Shown here: piece by piece, positions 1-10,294 of the stretch | Numbering within the stretch: position 1 is the stretch's first letter | Layout: each line of letters opens with the position of its first letter | Source of the DNA: Anastatus disparis | Lineage: Eukaryota > Arthropoda > Insecta > Hymenoptera > Eupelmidae | Direction: 5' to 3' | DNA: 64,000 nucleotides | Assembly: GCA_017163975.1 (NCBI GenBank) | Contig: JAFFSR010000136.1 | Coordinates: forward strand, 5,577,501-5,641,500 | Notes under the pieces: model-generated | What the model was told of the DNA's origin: nothing | Databases searched by the model: none | What the model saw: the letters and a program-made list of their open reading frames with translations, nothing else | Program-made: the position numbers and the translations under genes

Positions 1-435
1 ATAAGTAGCAATTCGATAGAAGCATTACCTAATGATTTTAGCAGTTTAAGTCGTTTAACTACACTAAATATGGATAAAATGAAGAATAACAAAATTTTTC
101 GATCGTTAGAACTTTTAACACGACCTTTGAATATTGAAGTACTTTCTCTTCGTTCTAATGAATTAACTACTATAGCACAGAGTATATTAAACAATTTTCC
201 AAGATTACAAGAACTAGATCTAAATGATAACAAAATCAAATTTTTTTCGATTGGACAATGGCCAAATACTCTTCAAAAGCTTGCTTTAAATAACAATGAA
301 ATATCAGATGTTGCAGACTTATCACTTGAAAAAGCTAAAACATTGAAACTTGTAGAACTTAAACATAATTGTATACTAGTCATAAGTATTTCTAATGTAA
401 AGGAATTTAACGAAAACATGTTTTTAAAATTATAG
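1..435 (+). CDS. Leucine-rich-repeat protein, 3' end only
   Basis: An open frame enters from the left edge and runs to a TAA at 433-435, giving about 144 residues. It shows leucine-rich repeats of the LxxLxLxxNxL type, for example IEVLSLRSNELTTI, LQELDLNDNKIKFF and LQKLALNNNEISDV, spaced about 21-24 residues apart. LRR arrays form curved solenoids for protein binding. No transmembrane segment or C-terminal cap is obvious after the last repeat, and the protein ends in NMFLKL. The ATG at 70 is internal to the open frame, so the true start lies outside the window. AATAAA-like signals at about 500-600 suit a nearby polyadenylation site. The exact family member cannot be named from this piece. Confidence 0.8.
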   Translation: MSSNSIEALPNDFSSLSRLTTLNMDKMKNNKIFRSLELLTRPLNIEVLSLRSNELTTIAQSILNNFPRLQELDLNDNKIKFFSIGQWPNTLQKLALNNNEISDVADLSLEKAKTLKLVELKHNCILVISISNVKEFNENMFLKL

Positions 436-1554
436 TTTATTTTGTAATGGTTTTTCTATATACAAGAGTTAATATACAATTAATCAAGCATTGTAATAAT
501 AAATAATACGACAAAATAAATGTTCTATTTTATTTCATTTCCCTTTAATGTATGATTCATTAAAACTTTTATTTTATTGTATAATCCCATAAAAATAAAT
601 ACATTTCATGAATTTATACAATGATGAATAAAATATTCAAAATTTTTTACGTTATATTTAACGCTCTGAGAACTTACTGGATCAATTTGACCCTGGCATT
701 TTCTGTAAAATTCTAATTTTTGTAAAAATTCTACTTTTTATGAATTTATTTAGATATGTTAAGGACTTTAGAAGCACTTATATTGATAAATGATTTGAAC
801 ATGATTTAAACTATACTCAAGAATTTCTGCAAGACAAAAGATTCAGTAGTTGCGGAATTATAAACGATAAAATGGTGACAAGGTCAAAGTACTTTTTTTT
901 TTAAAAGGTGTGTTTTTCAAGGGATTTAGAGTTTTACGCAGAATATAAGCAACAATTTTAAATAAAATGAAATTCTGAATTTTGTGCCAAAAAAATATGT
1001 AATACACTGTATCTTGTAAATGGAAAAAAACTTTTTCATGACATTCAATAATATTTTATATGAAAAAATTTTTGAAACTTTTTTATCCTAAATAATTAAA
1101 TACAAATCGCGTGCAAGATTTCGCAATCAACTCATTGACGTGTTAACGACAGACACATGCATATATACATATGTATATCAATATACGTTTTTTAAAATCA
1201 CTTACTTAAATTTATCTAAAAATATGCTTGAAAAATAAAAAAATATTTTAATACCGTCAAAAAACTTTTCTTATGAAAAACAATTATATAAATAATTCAA
1301 TTTTTTCAGCAGTCTTATTTATAATCGATGTTTGAGGCATGCACATTGAGGCATATATATATGTATAAGTTTTTATTGGCCAACAATGTGGATTATATAG
1401 CTATTACACTGTAAAAAATTGACGTAAAATTGGCGTATGTATACAGAGAAATATATACAAAAGTATAATACATTATAATATATAGCGTAAAATACAATTT
1501 TTCCGCAACGTTAAAATATAATTACATAATTCACAAGATTATGAATTTTACTAA
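436..1554. other. AT-rich intergenic DNA, 3' flank of the LRR gene
   Basis: No coding region is supported here. The first 200 bases hold several AATAAA-type hexamers that could end the LRR transcript. The rest is AT-rich sequence with short TATA runs at about 1,150 and 1,355. Confidence 0.5.
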
Positions 1555-2100
1555 AGCTAGGATACCTCGGGGTCGCAAAGCCCGACAGGGCCAGAGCAAT
1601 TAAAAGATTGCTCTGTCCCTGAGGTTAAAGTAAAATTAAATATAATCATCAATCGTAGATTAATGCGTCATAAAGAATAAGTGAATACAAATCTGAGTCA
1701 AATTTTTTTTTCAATTTTCATTATAAAATCTAAAATAATATATAGAGTTTTTTATCTAATGTAGATAATATACTTGTGATAGAAAATGGTCCGACCGACT
1801 GAACTTTATATAAATCTCTTTGCATAGTGTTTCTTTGTTTATCAAATAATTTACAGTTCCAAAAAACATGCTCAACCGAGTCGGCGCACTCTCTACACTC
1901 GCACATGTCAGAATCGACAATCTTATGTCTAAATAAACTGCTATTTAGTGAAGTGTGTCCACTTCTAATTCTGTTAATGATAGAAATAGCTTTTCTAGGT
2001 AATCCAATTGAACCATTTAATGTGAATTTTTAAGAGTAGCGTAATCTAACGGTGTAGCCCAGAATCTTATGAATATTACATCCATTGATAAGCAATTCAA
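1555..2100 (-). mobile_element. 5'-truncated LINE: ORF2 C-terminus plus 3' UTR
   Basis: Read on the minus strand, about 2,010 to 1,730 encodes the C-terminal end of a non-LTR retrotransposon ORF2. It includes RIRSGHTSLNSSLFRH and a CxC..C...H....C cysteine/histidine cluster (MCECRECADSVEHVFWNC), and ends at TAG 1,730-1,732. Sequence from 2,011 to 2,100 continues the homology in another frame, so the copy is decayed. The arrangement, RNase-H-like C-terminus followed by the zinc cluster, is typical of I/Jockey/R1-group LINEs. The 3' UTR holds a GC-rich stem-loop at about 1,565-1,621. The 5' truncation is usual for LINE insertion by target-primed reverse transcription. Confidence 0.8.
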
Positions 2101-2128
2101 TGCTGCTTTGATATAATGATTTTACTTA

Positions 2129-2948
2129 TAAGGTAATACAGTTATTAGAGAACTTTTAATTTTGATCAAAATCAGTATATCAAAAATTATTAATTTTTTT
2201 TTTAATGATTATCTCTAATTTCAAATATCTAGATAATCAATTTAATGACTCAAAAATTTAATTAGGTGTATTAAGATTATAATTTGTCTAGAATAATAAA
2301 ATCCTTATATTAACTAAACATTCAACGTATCAAATTAGTTAATACTTATTGATACGTATTTATTTATTATTGGAGATTAATGTCATTTCTTATATTGACA
2401 GACTTGAAGTGATTTGAAATGTCGAAATTTTTTTAGTTTTATATTTATAAATCTAGTATATTGACCTTTTTATCACGAAGATTACTTTTTTATATCTTTT
2501 TGAAAGTTTAAAAAATATAGAATAATTTATGGTTATGATGCAAATAATTTTAAGTATTTATATTGTAATTTAATTATTTTTAAAATGTGCGTATTAAAAT
2601 TTTTTAACATTGTTGTAATTCAAATTCATAAATTTTTGTGTTAAAATTTTTGTTTGAAAATTTATACATGGTTCGTTCACAAATTAAAAAAAAAATTTTT
2701 TTAATACTTATTTTATCAAGAATAAAGTTTTAAAATTACTCAGAATTTTTTAAAGTTGGACAAATAAATTTTAAGGACAAAATGAATTTCGAAGCTTTAT
2801 TCTATAATATATAAATGATTTATTTTGAAAATTTTATCAAAAGTTTTACGAATAAAAATTCTAGAAACTTGAAATTGAAATTTTTTTTTCGCCATTCTAA
2901 CCCTAAAATCGCAATTTCGTTGCTCTTTTTTGGCTCTAATAGCGAAAA
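2129..2948. other. AT-rich DNA with no recognisable feature
   Basis: Low-complexity A/T-rich sequence. Short open frames on both strands near 2,815-3,005 overlap each other and a hairpin repeat, and show no family signature. Confidence 0.4.
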
Positions 2949-3068
2949 ATATACTACGCAACTAGTATGGAAAGGATTTTTTACGAAACTAGTTACGACC
3001 CTCACCTTTGGCTTAGGCCGTAAACTTCTCGTTTCGTAAATAAAGCCTTTCCATACCCGTTATGTAAT
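2949..3068. repeat. Small foldback (hairpin) element
   Basis: Two imperfect inverted arms surround a GC-richer loop. The left arm contains TATGGAAAGGATTTTTTACG and the right arm contains its complement, from CGTAAATAAAGCC into TTTCCATA. The loop carries GGCTTAGGCC. No coding capacity is supported. It looks like a non-autonomous hairpin MITE. Confidence 0.65.
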
Positions 3069-3139
3069 GTACTATTAACAAAAACAATTTTGAGATTGCA
3101 TGATTTCAGTATTTTTAAAGATTCCATAATGTTTACTAA

Positions 3140-3931
3140 CAAGGAGAGTGTCAGTATGGGTCTATTCAAACAGTGATATGTATGTATCACGCGTATCGAT
3201 GCGCGCGCCGACTTTTTATTCTCTGGTTCACAACTATCGTCGCGATACATACATATGTATCACTGCTTGAATAGACCTACAGGGTATTGGAACGTAAATT
3301 TTGCTCAAATTTTGGAAGATAATTTTGAATGTAAAAACATGAAAAAAGCCAAATCACTAGACTCTAACGCTCAATATTTCCCTAGTTATAGGTAATTAAA
3401 GAAAATCACTATAAAAATTACTAGATTTTCAAACGCTTATAGTTCCTCAGCATTAATAGCTAGAAGCTTAAAACTTTTTTTAAATTAAATCTAAGTTAAA
3501 GTCCTTTCGAAATAGTAGTTACAACATATAAAAATATTACTTTTTCCCAAAGTTATAGCGTAATAAAGATTGGACCTGAATTTTAATTTTAAAACATTAA
3601 TTAATAATAAAAGCTGAAATTAGGTCCAATCTTTATTACGTTATAACTTTGAGAAAAAGTAATATTTTTATATGCTGTAACTACTATTTCGAAAGGACTT
3701 TAACTTAGATTTAATTTAAAAAAAGTTTTAAGCTTCTAGCTATTAATGCTAAGGAACTATAAGCGTTTGAAAATCTAGTAATTTTTATAGTGATATTCTT
3801 TAATTACCTGTAACTAGGGAAATATTGAGCGTTAGAGTCTAGTGACTTGGGTTTTTTCATGTTTTTACATTCAAAATCATCTCCCAAAATTTGAGCAAAG
3901 TCTGCGTCCCAATACCCTGACACTCTCCTTG
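3140..3931. mobile_element. Long foldback element with TAA target-site duplications
   Basis: The ends are CAAGGAGAGTGTCAG and its inverse, flanked on both sides by TAA (3,137-3,139 and 3,932-3,934). After the nested insertion at 3,155-3,279 is removed, the two arms (about 3,283-3,590 and 3,610-3,931) are near-perfect inverted copies around a short loop at about 3,590-3,610. The arms hold no open frame. A 3-bp TAA duplication is what PIF/Harbinger-type elements make, but the termini alone do not prove that family. The almost undiverged arms suggest a young element or gene conversion between the arms. Confidence 0.8.
3155..3279. mobile_element. Nested 125-bp inverted-repeat element
   Basis: It interrupts the left arm of the surrounding foldback element; the matching right arm shows the uninterrupted sequence. 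The termini are inverted copies of GGTCTATTCAARCAGTGAT followed by ATGTATGTATC. The flanking CAG at 3,152-3,154 and 3,280-3,282 is a likely 3-bp target-site duplication. The middle is GC-rich (GCGCGCGCCG). Confidence 0.7.
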
Positions 3932-4238
3932 TAAGTTCTAGATTTTTTAATCAAAGGGAAAATGAAAACTTTTTTAAGAGAAGATCAAGATGAAAATTGC
4001 TATTGTTTCAGTTAAAGGCTCTTTTCAAAAGTTAATATTTCCAAAATGAAATCAATTTAATAATCAATTAATAAATTAAATGCGTTACATTGAATTTGGT
4101 TTAGATTTAAAGAAAACAGTTTGAATAATAATTTTCAAGGGCCAAAGTTTTGGCTCTATAAATCAATACCTTTTTTTTAAGGATTTTTTTATGCTAAAGT
4201 AGCAAAAAAATGTCAGAAAGAATTTGTTAATCTCAAAC

Positions 4239-4270
4239 GGCAACATCGCATATTTTACCACAGACATAAG
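4239..4270. repeat. Solo end of the 4,555-4,704 palindromic element
   Basis: About 32 bases closely match the right end of the nearby palindromic element, including the shared core TATTTTACCACAGAC and the terminal TAAG. It is a decayed or truncated copy. Confidence 0.6.
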
Positions 4271-4554
4271 ACAATTCCAAATTATGGAGCGAATTTTGCA
4301 TCATCGTAACTTATTACTTAATGACATAATTTTAGTAAACAAACAATATCACTTTCTTTTTTATGATCCGAATCATAATTTTATGAAATAAAATTTTTAT
4401 TTTTCAGTTCAATAATTCTGTAGAATCTAATATTGTTAATTAAAATTATATAAGCAATAAAATTTTAGCCGTTATCATTTCAATTTGCATAAATAACCTA
4501 TATGAAAAAACAGAATAATCATGATGCAAAACTCAATGCATGATTCGAAGTTCT

Positions 4555-4704
4555 CTTACGTCTGTGGTAAAATATGCAGCGCTGCCATTTCAGGTACACA
4601 TTCGGAAAAACATCCTTTTCGCCAAGTGTACACTTGGCGGAAAGGGTATTTTTCCGAACATGTACGCCAAATGGCAACGTCGCTTATTTTACCACAGACG
4701 TAAG
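4555..4704. repeat. 150-bp palindromic MITE
   Basis: The element starts CTTACGTCTGTGGTAAAATA and ends with its inverse. Its centre is the perfect palindrome CGCCAAGTGTACACTTGGCG at 4,620-4,639. Each half also contains a TTCGGAAAAA block. The inner half, from the central TA outwards (TACACTTGGCGGAAAGGG), is the same sequence that ends the right arm of the large inverted duplication at about 23,244-23,273. Confidence 0.75.
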
Positions 4705-4896
4705 AAAGTTAATTTTTCACGTGAAGTTTTTATCTTTTTTACTTTGTAAGTTTGTGACGAATCGATTCACCGTTATCGATAAAACAGTTTTTATCATTTA
4801 GAAAACATCAGATGGCGGTATAAACGTTAATTCCATTAACAAATTAATTAAAGCATGTGTGTAATGTTTGTGTAATGAATTTTGAATGCTAATAAA

Positions 4897-4898
<2 letters not shown>

Positions 4899-4929
<31 letters not shown>
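4899..4929. repeat. (TA)n microsatellite
   Basis: About 15 uninterrupted TA/AT units sit at the outer edge of the left inverted arm. They are absent from the right arm, which is deleted over this part. Confidence 0.9.
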
Positions 4930-4931
<2 letters not shown>

Positions 4932-5111
4932 AATTAATTGTATATAAATATACAAATAATAGTAGTAAAATTTCTAAAATACTTAGAAATTATGATAAAA
5001 AAATTATTTACATAATAAATAAAAATTTCATCAAATCTTTATAATTACAAGCTGTGGATACAGTTACTAAATTGCTGACTTGAAAGAAATCATTTATCAG
5101 GGACTTTATAC

Positions 5112-5376
5112 GCTTAGAGTTGCAGTCAATGATAAAATAGGTTTGATTTGATGGAGCAAAGAACCTATAATCAACTTTTGCCAATGGTTATGTCAACTGG
5201 AAGTCTAGCAAGAGTTTTACCTATACTTCTTAACTTTTCGTTTTCTGTTAAAGCTCCCTAAAATAAAAATGAACATAGTAAAAATTACAATCAAAGTAAT
5301 TGTAAATATAACAAATTAATTTTATTTTTGCTACTTACATACTCTTTCAAGGATACAATTGAATTTTCTGTACTGG
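5112..5376 (-). pseudogene. DHX34: DHX34-like DEAH helicase fragment (left arm)
   Basis: Minus strand. The exon ending near 5,340 encodes TENSIVSLKE followed by a GTAAGT donor. After a short intron (acceptor TTTTAG) the next exon from 5,257 encodes GALTENEKLRSIGKTLARLP, then, after a frameshift, a segment like LIIGSLLHQIKPILSLTATL. The same order occurs downstream of the helicase core in DHX34, a DEAH-box ATPase of nonsense-mediated mRNA decay. Only this C-terminal piece is present and it contains stops, so it is a dead fragment. The identical arrangement lies on the plus strand at 22,793-23,065. Confidence 0.7.
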
Positions 5377-5379
5377 CCA

Positions 5380-5443
5380 GCTCTTAAGGCCTCGAAAAAT
5401 CGCAAACTCCCTAGCGTCGTCTGTAGCGCATATTGTTGATGCA
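5380..5443 (-). pseudogene. EXT1: Second EXT1 exon-2 fragment (left arm)
   Basis: Minus strand. It encodes LQTTLGSLRFLEAL, which resembles the EXT1 segment around RRLGSFRFLEAL. It runs directly into the DHX34 exon through the same junction (CTGGCCAGTACAGAAAATTC) used elsewhere in this mosaic. Confidence 0.6.
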
Positions 5444-5524
5444 TTTAAATAAATGAAGACAAAAAATTCAATTTAAATATTCTATTAAAGTTAATAAAAT
5501 TACAAAAACTGTTTTAATTGTAGT

Positions 5525-5735
5525 TAAAAATTTCACGTAAAATTGGCGTCCTGTCAATGTTAACGCCTTCGCGGTGATGTGTAAAATCGGAAATAAATTG
5601 TAATTCTAGTAATATTTGCTGGGATCGCAGGCTCATTAGTGAGAGGTCTTTTCCTCTATATAAATTTCTTTGCAGCCTTGTATAACTATTTTTTAATCTT
5701 GTCCAACTTATCTTACCTCCTTTTCTGTAAAAAAA
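5525..5735 (-). pseudogene. Unrecognised captured exon, copy 1
   Basis: Minus strand, after a polypyrimidine-TACAG acceptor. An open stretch of about 70 residues includes SWTRLKNSYTRLQRNLYRGK and continues through LLELQFISDF to a stop after NYN. I do not recognise the source gene. The same block recurs at 7,430-7,625 (minus) and 22,448-22,661 (plus). Confidence 0.55.
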
Positions 5736-5927
5736 ATTTATAATTCTAACAATATTGAAAAATTATTTATAATTAATATTAAACTTTTTTATTATATAAA
5801 ATCAATAAAAATATTTTCTAAACTATTATGTTAATAATTTTGTTATAATTAAATTTTTGAATAAAAAAATGTTTTATTTCTTATGAATATTTAATGATAT
5901 TTATTGAATTTTCTGTACTGACCAGCT

Positions 5928-6018
5928 CTTGGCTTCTAAAAATTGAAAGCTACCAAGTCTACGTTCTCGAGGAACAAGGCAGAATGTTCAGTTCAATAAA
6001 AGAATGTCATAATTATAC
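5928..6018 (-). pseudogene. EXT1: EXT1 exon-2 fragment (left arm)
   Basis: Minus strand, after a TTTTAG acceptor. It encodes YNYDILLLN, a TGA (5,988-5,990), then TFCLVPRERRLGSFQFLEA. This matches the glycosyltransferase region of exostosin-1 that follows exon 1 in animals. The same in-frame TGA is in the right-arm copy, so the damage predates the duplication. Confidence 0.8.
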
Positions 6019-6405
6019 CTAAAATAATAATAAGATTTTATTATTACTTTCTAAAAATTAAAGTTAAATTGCTTTAATTATAAGACGTGAATCAGTACAA
6101 TTAGTACTGTCAGTTGAAATCATATTATTTTCAGTAAAAATTAATCATTTGAGTGCTCGTATATTATTCAATAATAACAAATCCACACGTATTATAATCA
6201 AATGTTTTTGAAAATGCATTTGCAATATTGCCATTTTATTTTTTCAAAAACATTTGATGGAAAAACAAGATGATATATTAATATTGAGAATACTTTCATG
6301 AATTTAAAAAATTACCATAAGAAATTCTCACATGCTTTATGTATTAACCTAATTTAAAATAAAATATTAAAACTGAAAATAAAAAATAAATAATATATTT
6401 ACATA

Positions 6406-6950
6406 TCGTATTCTCGAATATCTTGTTGGCAATGTTCATCTTGTAATTCTCTCCAAGATTTATCATGTCGACAAGTTGTAACAAATATGAGATCTTTTCC
6501 AATGTGCAAATGGTGAAAGAGCATTTCTTGTTTCAGATCTAATGCCATGGGCGTATCTTTTTCCCTTAAAAGCTGCCAAATATTTTTTATTAACAGGAAA
6601 ATGATTATGAATAGCTTGACCAGGTCCACCACTCCGCTCAGAATGTTGTATTCTAAACAGAGGTATAGAAACATCAAAATCTTTCTTTAATTTCATCATA
6701 AACATACTTGCCTTGGCAAGTATCGCATATCCATAATCAAAGGCCATTGCATCCTCTACGTAATCAGACCAATTGCCTGAATACAAATTAAAAATGAAAT
6801 GATTTTTTAAATTGTTCCAATATAGTAAAAATCCAGTCGATAAAGGATCTCTGTCAAGCGTATCCAGAGCCAGCCAAAACAAATTAACAAGCTCGTGATG
6901 AATCCGACGTGTAATATCGTGATGACATTTAATATTCTTTGGTATAATTA
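6406..6950 (-). pseudogene. EXT1: EXT1 (tout-velu) exon-1 fragment, left arm
   Basis: Exostosin-1 is a Golgi heparan-sulfate co-polymerase. Minus-strand translation shows ALDTLDRDPLS, NHFIFNLYSGNWSDYVED, AKASMFMMKLKKDFDVSIPLF and VFVTTCRHDKSW-like blocks in the order expected for the N-terminal half of EXT1. A one-base frameshift near 6,510-6,520 splits the reading frame. Compared with the right copy, a 7-base deletion lies near the start of the fragment (around 6,920). It ends at a GTAAAT splice donor after REYD, so genomic, intron-containing DNA was captured rather than a cDNA. No promoter or complete gene is present. Confidence 0.85.
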
Positions 6951-7261
6951 CAATTTTTTAAATTCGGAGTAACTAAAGGTGGATCATTTATCAATCTTGA
7001 ATTTATTAACCTATTAATTAAAAAAATTTTTAAACTCAGTATATGTTTATGACTTTAACTCACAATTAAGTGATGTATTTCTATGATGACATTTCTATGA
7101 GGTTAGGATGCATCAAAAACAGATTAGATACAAATTAATTAAAATCTTTTACATCACATTTATAAAAATAAAATTAACTTACAATATTTACCTGTTCCTT
7201 TAGCTTTGATATTAAAATATATTGAATAAAAAATAAAAATTGAAAGGATAAATGATAATAT
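6951..7261. other. AT-rich spacer inside the left arm
   Basis: No open frame or repeat was recognised. This marks the inner limit of homology between the two inverted arms. Confidence 0.4.
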
Positions 7262-7279
7262 AAAGGTGGCTGGTATGGA

Positions 7280-7770
7280 CTGGGCTGGGCATGCATCGCA
7301 AACTCCCTAGGGTCGTCTGTAGCGCATATTGTTGATGCATTAAATTAAATGAAGACAAAAAAATTCTATTCAAATATTTTATTAAAGTTAATAAAATTAC
7401 AAAAACTTTAAATTGTAGTTAAAAATTTCACGTAAAATTGGCGTCCTGTCAATATTGACGCCTTCGAGGTGATGTGTAAAATCAGAAATAAATTGTAATT
7501 CTAGTAATATTTGTTGGAATCGCAGGCTCATTAGTAAGTGGTCTTTTCCTCTATATAAATTTCTTTGCAGCCTTGTATAACTATTTTTTAATCTTGTCCA
7601 ACTTATCTTACCTCCTTTTCTGTAAAAAAAATTTATAATTCTAACAATATTGAAAAATTATTTATAATTAATATTCAACGTTTTTATTATATAAAATCAA
7701 TAAATATATTATCTAAACTATGGTATTAATACTTCTGTTGAATAAAATGTTTTATTTCTTATGAATATTT
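7280..7770 (-). repeat. Third copy of the unknown-exon/EXT1-exon-2 block
   Basis: It closely repeats 5,395-5,880 in the same orientation: the EXT1 exon-2 piece (near 7,287-7,330), then the unrecognised exon with its acceptor (7,430-7,625), then intron sequence. Scattered substitutions show it is older than, or diverged from, the two arms. It makes a local direct duplication next to the inverted one. Confidence 0.8.
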
Positions 7771-8056
7771 AATGCTATTTCGTTAAAATAAATAAAGAAA
7801 TAATTATTAATATTCTTCAAGACAAATCTGTCATCTTCAAATTTAATTCTCTTCTTATTTCGTCCCTGATGTTGTTGAATACGGCCATGCGTTTGTTCAG
7901 ATTTCTATAAAATACTTGTGTAGAATCAAATATAATTTGGTTCTCTCAAACCATACGTGCTATAATCAATTTACTTGGATTCATTTTTTATTTAAAATAT
8001 TTTTTAAATCTTTTTATTATAAAAATACGTTGATGAAGAAACAATTAACAGCGATT
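7771..8056. other. Spacer with a short minus-strand coding-like stretch
   Basis: On the minus strand about 7,900-7,800 reads EQTHGRIQQHQGRNKKRI and onward through KFEDDRFVLKN without a stop. The source gene is not recognised; it could be another captured exon of the mosaic. Confidence 0.35.
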
Positions 8057-8438
8057 GTTAACTAATCTCGATCAACGCTTTATGAAAAACAAATTACTGT
8101 CAAACTTTGCGCTACAGCTTGGTGACCGGCTAAAGATCGCATCTAAGCGGGGCATTAAAAGAAGCATAAAGTATTATTAGAATATAGAGAATAGTCTTGA
8201 TTAAATATATTATTTTTATAAAAAATCATCTGTAAAAATGAATTTATTGCTGTTGGTATTGTTGATGATTTTTCATAAAAATATAATATTTTATCAAGAC
8301 TATTCTACACATACTGAATGATACTTTATGCTTCTTTTAGGGCCCCGCCTAGATACGGTCCTTAGCCGGTCAGCAAGCTCAAGCGCCAAGTTTGACTGTA
8401 ATTTGTTTTTTATAAAGCGTCGATTGACGTTAGTTAAT
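8057..8438. repeat. 380-bp foldback element
   Basis: Arms of about 170 bases are imperfect inverted copies. Both contain CAACGCTTTAT or its mutated form, AAAACAAATTAC and AAAAGAAGCATAAAGTA, separated by a short AT-rich loop near 8,240. There is no coding capacity. The right end stops about 20 bases before the pogo-like element. Confidence 0.7.
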
Positions 8439-9240
8439 TTGTGGTTATAAATAAATATAAGGTAAAGTAAGGTAATTTGGGACAACGTTCAACTTGGGAC
8501 ATAATTCTGGACATTAATAAAGATTGCTATTTTTAAATATGATAATATGACAAATATTAAAAAGTAAAATTATTCATAGTAAACTAAGCTGTTGTTTATA
8601 CGAATAATTACTTTATATAATTCAATAAAAATTTAAAAATAATTTAAATAAATAAAAGAAATGAGGCTGTATAATAAGTTGGAAAATGACGTACATATGG
8701 GCCCATCCATTGTTAAAACTGCTATTTATACATACGATGAAAAAAAAAGAATTCCTTTTATCACATGTAAATAATGACTTTAATTAATAATACGATAGTG
8801 AAGGATACTTTTTAGAAGTACATTCATAGTCAAAATACATTTTTTATTAATAAAAAAACATGTTTAAATTTCGCTCCCTTTTTTTAAAGGGAACCATAAT
8901 TCTGGACAGAAATCTCGCGCATGTCCCGAATTTGCTTACTGTTTTGCAGCGTTACTCTAATTGTAGACACGTAGAAAAACATTGTTACAAATTAAAATAT
9001 TTTTAAAAAATTTTCTGAAATAATATGCTAATTATATTTACTTTGTTGTATTCGTGGCTGCGGTGTTTAGTATATATATAATTCGAGTGTTTAAAAACAT
9101 TATTTACTTGCAAAAATTTTAAGTTCAAACCTAACCTCTTCATGTAAGTACTACTCACTATTACATTTATGTATAATGTACTTAATTTTTAAAATAATTA
9201 ACTAATTATCTTAAATAATTAAATTATTTACAGATTTATA

Positions 9241-10290
9241 ATGGGTAGAAAATAATAAAGTAATAAATAAGAATAGAATTACAAAAACAAAACTAAATAG
9301 ATCTCAAGAAAAGTGTAATGAAGTAAAAAAATTAACTGGTATTAATAAAGATAAAATAAGAAAATTCAAATCAAATAAATGCAATGGAAAAAAATATGAT
9401 AAAGAAACACTTATGAAAGCATTAACAGGAATAGAAAATGGACAGAGTTGTGACAGGCAGCTACACTTTTTGGAATACCAAAGTCAACACTGCATACTAA
9501 ATTCAGTTGTCGTGTACCAATAGACTGTGTTAGAGGTGCACCAACTATTTCAAATCCCAAAGAAGAATTAGAAATAGTTGAATGGATTATTTACTGTGCA
9601 GAAAGAGGATTTCCTGCCACAAAAAGTTATTTATTAGACTGCGTACAGAAATTTATAATTGCAGAGAAGAGAAAGAATACTTTTAAAAACAACAGACCAG
9701 GTAAACATTGGTACAATGGATTCAAGAAACGTCATAACAACTTACGTTTAAGAATAGCTCAAAACCTCACCTTGAGCAGAGCCTTTGTTACTGAAGGAAA
9801 CCTCAAAAATTGGTTTTCAATTTTAAAAAGTTATTTAGAGAAAAAAGATTTAATAAATGTTAAACCAGAAAGAATTTTCAATTTGGATGAATCTTCATTC
9901 AATTTAGTACCAAAAGATAATACAGTTATTACACAAAAAGTTGCAAAATCTGTATATCAAATTGTCAAAGGCAATGAGAAAGCTTGTATGACAGTACTCG
10001 TTACTGCATCTGCTTCAGGACAGATACTTCCTCCTATGGTTCTGTTTGATTTGAAAACTATTCCAAAGAAAAGCCTTGTTTATAGCATACCAAAAGGCTA
10101 GGGCATAGGACATAGTGACAGAGGTTGGATGACATCGGAGACCTTTTATAGTTACATAGTAAATATCTATTACGAGTGGCTGATAGATAATGAAGTGGAG
10201 TTTCCAATAATTCTGTACGTAGATGATCATACCTCTCATCTCACTTTGCTCTTAATAAATTTCTGTAAAGAATTTCAAATAGAACTAATA
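9241..10290 (+). pseudogene. pogo-like transposase, 5' part (broken)
   Basis: Homology starts at ATG 9,241 (MGRK). Frame changes follow at once and again near 9,465. The psq-type helix-turn-helix reads LFGIPKSTLHTKF. A CENP-B-like segment follows (GKHWYNGFKKRHNNLRLRIA), then the DDE_1 catalytic core: first aspartate in IFNLDESSFN, second in IILYVDDHTSHL. A stop (TAG 10,099-10,101) lies between them. The frame is then cut by the BEL element at 10,295. The enzyme would cut and paste the element at TA sites in the nucleus. It cannot be functional as it stands. Confidence 0.85.
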
Positions 10291-10294
10291 GCAC

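Larger units (their letters stand above)
4628..6950 (-). repeat. Left arm of the large inverted duplication (EXT1/DHX34 mosaic)
   Basis: Read on the minus strand, about 6,950 down to 4,932 matches 19,943-20,064 plus 21,369-23,243 almost base for base. The gene order is the same: EXT1 exon 1, intron, EXT1 exon 2, unknown exon, second EXT1 exon 2 piece, DHX34 exon pair. Beyond 4,932 the left arm keeps about 270 bases missing on the right, and the match resumes at the TACACTTGGCGG terminal motif (4,628-4,662). Small indels distinguish the arms, so they are old enough to have diverged slightly. Confidence 0.85.

Noticed and set aside
1827..2033. Plus-strand open frame of 68 codons
   Set aside because: It is the complement of the minus-strand LINE ORF2 fragment, which has clear protein motifs.
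2815..3250. Short open frames on both strands
   Set aside because: They overlap hairpin and foldback repeats, have low-complexity translations and match no family.
4521..4801. Three overlapping frames of 60-75 codons
   Set aside because: They read through the palindromic MITE in different frames, a by-product of the repeat.
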